NCBI GenBank assembly: GCA_930367205.1
Contig: OV884015.1
Location: 38,245,288 to 38,309,287, forward strand
DNA from: Acanthosoma haemorrhoidale
Taxonomy: Eukaryota; Arthropoda; Insecta; Hemiptera; Acanthosomatidae
Length of the DNA stretch: 64,000 nt
Reading direction: 5' to 3'
Shown piece by piece: positions 59,100-64,000 of the stretch. Position numbers and translations under genes: made by a program. The notes below the pieces were generated by a model. The model worked only from the letters and a program-made list of their open reading frames with translations, had not been told where the DNA came from and ran no database searches. How positions within the stretch are numbered: position 1 is the first letter of the stretch; each line of letters begins with the position of its first letter.

Positions 59100-59720
59100 A
59101 ATAGTATAGCCCTCTGTCGGGCTCAGATAACTGAGTATCCCCAAAGTGGGGAGGAGACGCCCACCGTGGGCTAGGGTCACTACAACCTCTTAGCCGCCGT
59201 CCGGCGAGCGCCTAGAAAGAGATAAGGCGGGCGGACCTGTGGTCTTTCACCCTAGCTGCCGACCTAGTCGGCGGGCAGCCTAATTCAATTTGATCTGACT
59301 CCATAAGATCTTTAGAAGGTGTGTGCCCCGATAAAGCACTATGTTCAGGAGAAGAGGTACAGGGTAGGTTTATAGGTAGTTTATGTGGTCATGGAATGAC
59401 CACGAATTCACACTCGGTATCTAAGGGTAGGCAAAAACCATCCGGATCCCAAAGGCAAGTGTGAACCGGAGAGAAGCAGACTGGATTGCTGTGGGAGACG
59501 CTACTGGTTAGTTTGTAGGGCCACGGCAACCGTCGTCCGCGAGGGAGAGGTCTCTCCCAAAGAGGTGCTAGTTTTAGTGAGACGAAGGCAGAGATTCCCA
59601 CTAGGAAGGCGTGGGGTCTGAAAATACCGGACTAAAACATAGCAAGGTTAGGAGAGAGAGATGCAGAGGTAGTTGAATGAGAAGACCATGGTTTTGAGTA
59701 GAGCAGCAAGCACCAGTGCA
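59100..59720 (-). mobile_element. Probable 5' leader and ORF1 start of the family B retrotransposon
   Basis: On the minus strand, 59720 to 59330 matches the repeat at 19860-20235. Past the point where that copy ends, this one continues into a short frame at 59304-59212: MESDQIELGCPPTRSAARVK and ten more residues, then a stop. The following GC-rich sequence continues to about 59105. A leader followed by an ATG frame suggests a 5' UTR plus the start of a gag-like ORF1. Its GC content is far above the surrounding DNA. Confidence 0.5.
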
Positions 59721-59759
59721 GAGAGAGAGAGAGAAGTGTTCAAGGTGCCGTTTGTTAGT

Positions 59760-60150
59760 TTCTGATTTTTTTTTTTTTCTAAACCCCTTTAAATTTTAAT
59801 ACAATGTGTAAAAACATATGAACAATATGAATATGAAGTACATGCATTTGAAGGAGGTTGGGTTAGATATATAAGATTGAAGTTAAAAGGAAAATACATT
59901 ATAAGGTGATGGGGCTCACCTTCAGTTTAAAAATGGGAGAAAAACTAAAACCTAAACCTAGAACCTAAGACTAAAGCGTTCCAGCCGCGACAGCGTCCTG
60001 CCATCGTTTGGGGAATGGAGCGGGGCTTATCGTGTTAAACACCAGGTTTGTTAAGTATTGCAGGGAGTCGAAAAATTTGATATGTCTAGGTTGGATGAAT
60101 TCATCCACCGTAGTAGGCAGCTCAAAGATCTTGTGAAGCTCACTGTGATT
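59760..60150 (-). mobile_element. Non-LTR retrotransposon 3' tail (family B), minus strand
   Basis: The minus strand reads ELHKIFELP, VDEFIQPRHIKFFDSLQYL, VFNTISPAPFPKRWQDAVAA then GTL and a stop. A 3' UTR follows, with landmarks shared with 19540-19640 (CTAGGTTTAGGTTTTAG and AGGTGAGCC-type sequence), and then an A-run (the T-run at 59767-59779 on the plus strand). The leader repeat follows at once. This is the same order as at 19380-20235. Confidence 0.75.
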
Positions 60151-60969
60151 TTCATCCTACAGGGGGTTTCTTATACAGGCAGGCTATCCGTAGTGGGGAG
60201 TCATCCCCACCAGCGGCTGTTCTACCCACCAGCTTCTCTCCCACTCCGACTGACGTCATAATCTTTATTTGTACAAATATGGAAACAGATATTTTCTGGG
60301 ATGAGATGAGGGTAACTTTTAATTATTCGTAATTAAGGGGTGGCCACAACACCCTCTATTTGTTATGTCTGATGACTTTGAGAGAGCATAAGCCAAAACT
60401 TCATTGGGGAAACACTTTTAAAATATGAAATCCCAACAAATATTACTAACATCTTTGTTATTTGGCTTTTAATTGTCAATAACACTAACTTCAATCATTA
60501 CAAATTAAACCATTTATATTATATCAGCCTTTATCTCTCAATCCTGGTCAATTTTTCCTCACATGTCCTCAGGATCGTATGGGCAATTGACACATCTCTC
60601 ATCCATAGAACGTTTGTTGCAGAAAATTTTTTATTAATTAATATTGTTATATTGTAATATGTGTAGTGTAATGGTACTAACAGTTGTTATGCACATCATC
60701 AAAAGTGTAAATGTTCTGCCCTGAAGTTGACCATATACGCATGTGGTGCCAGTTTTTTATACCTTTTAATATTTTGGCAAACTCCCCCCAAAAAAGCAAT
60801 ATTTGATTTGTATTTATACATAAAAGTTATTTTTCTGGTTAAAATTTGATAAAGGTATTCACATTTCTATTTTGATTGAATACTTGACCATGTAAATATA
60901 ATAAATATTATTTTGTGACTCTTAAATTGAGCCAAAGTCCCAATAAACTTTTGAGTAAAAAAGTTTAGT

Positions 60970-61800
60970 GAAGTGAGCAATATCACACAATTAAGGGTTT
61001 CAATGATCTTGTTAATTACTCACTCTTGATTGATTTCCTTTGTTTTTTTAATTATTTTTACTACTATACACATTTTTAAGCAGTTTCTCTGGCACACCCC
61101 ATTGATTGTTGGTAATTTTCGACTATGGCTACAGCTGCTTTATTTAAATATTATAAAAAAAGTGGCCATTAATCTGATTTTTTGTAATTGAAGTCCCTTT
61201 CATATTCTCAAACAATATGTTGAGATCTTTATTTTTATGCACTACGCAATAAACTAGGTAATCATTGTGTAATAACTTACACACATAAATTAACTGATTA
61301 ATTGGTCTTAATAGCTTTGGTAGGATTAATTTTATTGTTTGCATCATTGGGCATCAAATGGAACTACCATGCTTCTAAATATCATGTATCTAAAAAAGTC
61401 AACTATTGCATACTGCATTACATATTAATAATCAGGGCAACAAGATCTTTAATTTGATTCCTCATTTACTATGATATGAAAAAATATATATTTTAATTAC
61501 TAATTAATTGTGTCAGGTAATTTAAAATGAGGATGATTATATTTTTAGCAACATTGGGGAATTAGACGAATCTAACAAGCAAAAATCTCTAAATACTGAA
61601 TTCGTAAAATTTTCGAACACTATTTTAACGGCCTTGTGGAAATTCAGTTCAAAATGATAAAAAAAAAATCACTTAGTGCTAATTAATTGACTACTCAATA
61701 TTATAGAAAAATTTCATTTTTTTATTACCAAGTAATTGATTGGTCAATAAGTCGTAATTATGTTTTATGGAGTTGGAAATATTTTTCATGTCATCAGATA
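60970..61800 (+). repeat. Long AT-rich repeat (family D)
   Basis: This is the second copy of the repeat at 40310-41300, in the same orientation. It shares TTAATTACTCACTCTTGATT, ACCCCATTGATTG, ATCAAATGGAACTACC and AATCAGGGCAACAAG. The block TTTAGCAACATTGGGGAATT near 61546 corresponds to the internal block of the other copy. No coding is seen. Confidence 0.65.
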
Positions 61801-61935
61801 ATCAAATAGAATCTTGATTCAAAATTTAATGTTTATAGTTCAAACAGGGGTTTACAATCACCAGGACAGGCCAATTGACATACAGACACGCAGGGTTTCT
61901 GACTTAAACAAAAAATCAATGAAAACCCTAATTTT

Positions 61936-62066
61936 TAATAATTGAATAATTGATGAAACCCTAATTAACTGAAGCAACTGCACCTTAGTATTGTGGTATG
62001 AATTAATAATTGAATTGATGAAACCCTAATTAACTGAAGCAACTGCACCTTAGTATTATGGTATGA
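61936..62066. repeat. Tandem duplication, about 65-bp unit, two copies
   Basis: TGATGAAACCCTAATTAACT and GAAGCAACTGCACCTTAGTA occur twice in a row with almost no change. The two units are adjacent. Confidence 0.9.
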
Positions 62067-62879
62067 TGATGCCATATGCCTAAACATGCCAGTTAATAAT
62101 AATTTCCATAGATGCCGCTACTGAAGTATTATAGTTCCTAAGTATGCTAATTAATGTCAACTTGAAACCAGTTAACCATTAGTTCAAACAAATCACATAG
62201 CATGGTTTATTCTAATAATATTCAATGAATAACCTATTTTTAAATTTTAACAAGAATTATAACTAATATAAGTGCAAGTAATTCATAAAAATAACCGATT
62301 TGGTGGACTTTATAATTTAAGTTAATTATGAATACAACTATAGTTTCAAAAATGTTTGATTCAAGCCAAGCCTATTAAAAATTCCAGGGGTTTTACATTC
62401 TTGTGTAATCTTCAGTTAGGGTGTGAGTTAATTTTTATAAGATTTGATACCCAAGAATTTTTTTATGTGAATTATTTACCTAGAAGGATGTTAAGATATT
62501 ACTTGATAATTATGTAAATTAGCTAAATGAACATAACATTCATACAATATAGTAGTACCAAACACATATGAATGAATACTTGCTATGAGAATCTCCGTTT
62601 CTCTTAAACATCCGGTTAAGGATTAGGATTAGTTGCTAGTTAGGACTATCTTAATATATCTTAAAATTTCGATGTCTTGAGTCTAACTGAAGACATACAG
62701 AGGAGTATTTACAATAAAATTGAATTGTGGCGCTGTCTGTTGGTTCAAAGGTGTAACATTAAAACAGGAAAACAGCATTTTTAAGCATTGCAGCACAGAC
62801 TGTTAAGTGCAGGGATGGCCAACCCAAATGATCTTGCGTGCCACTTTGGAAATGCATCATAACTCCGCGGGCCACATAT

Positions 62880-63400
62880 AAAATTATATATCCCCGTATT
62901 AGATTTAGAGTCTTCAGACCAGCTCTGCTTTACGGTGCCCTGCTATTTACCCACTTTACTGACAATACAGCTGAATTTCTCCAACATTTCCAAAATGGGA
63001 TTATGCGAAAAGTGGTCCGACATACCTCTCTCGAGAGGTTAAAGAAAGCTGACCTGCACCCGTTGCTTAATGTGCCGTCGGTGGGTGAGTTCATCCGCCG
63101 GAGACACGTTTAAGTTTTTTGACTCGTTGCAGCACCTAAACAGCCCTGTGTTCAACACTATGGCCCCACCACCCCTCCCGCATCGATGGCAACAGACTGT
63201 CGGGGAAAAATTAGGTTAAGAATTAGTTTGTAAGTTAGTTTTAAGTTTAATCAAAAAGGCGAGCCCCATCACTTTTATTAGTCAGTTTAGTCCAGTCATG
63301 CATAATGTATATCATAATACTTGTTTATTCATCGTATAATTTTTATAAAATAACAAAACCTGTACATAATGTTGCATAATAATAATTACATAATGATGCT
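62880..63400 (+). mobile_element. Non-LTR retrotransposon 3' end (family B)
   Basis: The frame reads YKIIYPRIRFRVFRPALLYG, FLQHFQNGIMRKVVRHTSLE, ADLHPLLNVPSVGEFIRRRH. After one frame change it continues FDSLQHLNSPVFNTMAPPPL then PHRWQ. This is the end of a Jockey-type reverse transcriptase. The 3' UTR with GGCGAGCCCCATCAC resembles GGTGAGCCTCATCAC at 19600. The start near 62880 is a truncation or a junction with the hAT-like end just before it. Confidence 0.75.
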
Positions 63401-63829
63401 ACAGGAAATACAAAAATAATTTGTAAATAGATTCGCCTGAGGATCTATAATTGTATATAATTATCTGTAAATTTAAAGGGGCATTGACAGAAAAAAAAAG
63501 ATTTAGACCCACTAGACAAATGTAGGACAAAAATGTAGACATTTTTTTGGAGTGAAAAATTTAAACATAATGAGTTATTATAATTGTGTTTACTATTATA
63601 ATAAATTAATAGAACATGCAATATCTGTCATATATTCGCAAGAATGTTATTTTTAAATCAAAGTTAATTTTTTCTCATAATTTTGACAGTTAATTTTTGA
63701 ATATTATAGGGTGTAAAAATAATGTATTTTTTTAATACATTGGTTTTCACTACTTTGGCCATTATAAAATAAATATTATTCTAATATTTTCTTATTACTC
63801 TTATTAATAATCATCATTTTAATTATTTA

Positions 63830-64000
63830 TAAAAAACTTTATATTCAAACTTTTATAACTTTTACTTTATCTCAGGGTTCTGTTAATTATTTTAGGAAAC
63901 TTTTGGCAAAAGGAACATTGATTTTATTATTACAAACATTTACAGCTAAAAATTGACATACAAACATAATCACGTACTTATAATTTCGTATTATGCTGGC
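63830..64000. repeat. Dispersed repeat, cut by the window end
   Basis: It matches 37640-37800 in the same orientation. If the inference there is right, a coding part on the minus strand may begin just beyond the window. Confidence 0.55.

Noticed and set aside
1..64000. Bacterial-type systems such as CRISPR arrays, operons or toxin-antitoxin pairs
   Set aside because: Spliced genes and eukaryotic transposons throughout. No regularly spaced direct repeats of CRISPR type are present.

Overview
The window is eukaryotic nuclear DNA. It is AT-rich, its genes have GT-AG introns from under 100 bases to several kilobases, and much of the non-coding sequence is transposon debris. The transposon types (mariner, Tc1-like and TTAA-flanked MITEs, Jockey-type and RTE-type non-LTR fragments, a hAT tail, MADF-like coding) and the gene sequences suggest an arthropod, most likely an insect. 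The species cannot be named from sequence alone.

Five conserved genes are readable and I rebuilt their exon chains by splice phase. LARP7 (+, 21568-28773, 8 exons, 503 aa) is the La-related protein of the 7SK snRNP. NDUFB2 (-, 29765-33040, 3 exons, 100 aa) is a small complex I subunit. HINFP (+, 33599-45707, 9 exons, 500 aa) is a C2H2 zinc-finger regulator of histone H4 transcription. A tektin of the tektin-3/4/5 type (-, 46980-51994, 7 exons found, 5' end open) is an axonemal filament protein. NOP10 (-, 56105-56305, one exon, 66 aa) is an H/ACA snoRNP subunit. NDUFB2 and HINFP are divergent with 558 bases between start codons. HINFP and the tektin are convergent. LARP7, HINFP and NOP10 are all RNA or transcription housekeeping genes, but the five do not form a shared pathway; this looks like ordinary gene order.

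Bases 1-21500 hold no host gene I can recognise. They contain a 494-bp Tc1-type MITE (2200-2693), two copies of one Jockey-like 3' fragment (2731-3495 and 7774-8540, the second with a perfect 13-bp target duplication), a foldback element (10293-10479), a tRNA-derived SINE trace (about 13285), a decayed multi-copy protein (17292-17942) and a stack of repeats at 19114-21255. The introns of LARP7, NDUFB2 and HINFP are heavily loaded with repeats: tandem direct duplications, long inverted repeats, two mariner 3' halves joined head to head, a TTAA-flanked MITE and a SINE. Bases 56579-64000 are again repeats: a deleted mariner with intact terminal repeats, an RTE-like fragment interrupted by a hAT tail, and a second Jockey-like family whose 3' tail is twice found next to what looks like the 5' region of another copy.

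I found no clearly new biological system. The most useful second looks are the inverted mariner pair, the two Jockey fragments with the same 5' truncation point, the tail-plus-5'-leader units of the second Jockey family, the exon-flanking duplication in LARP7, the unusual splice choice in HINFP, and a short unrecognised reading frame on the minus strand at 37980-38175.
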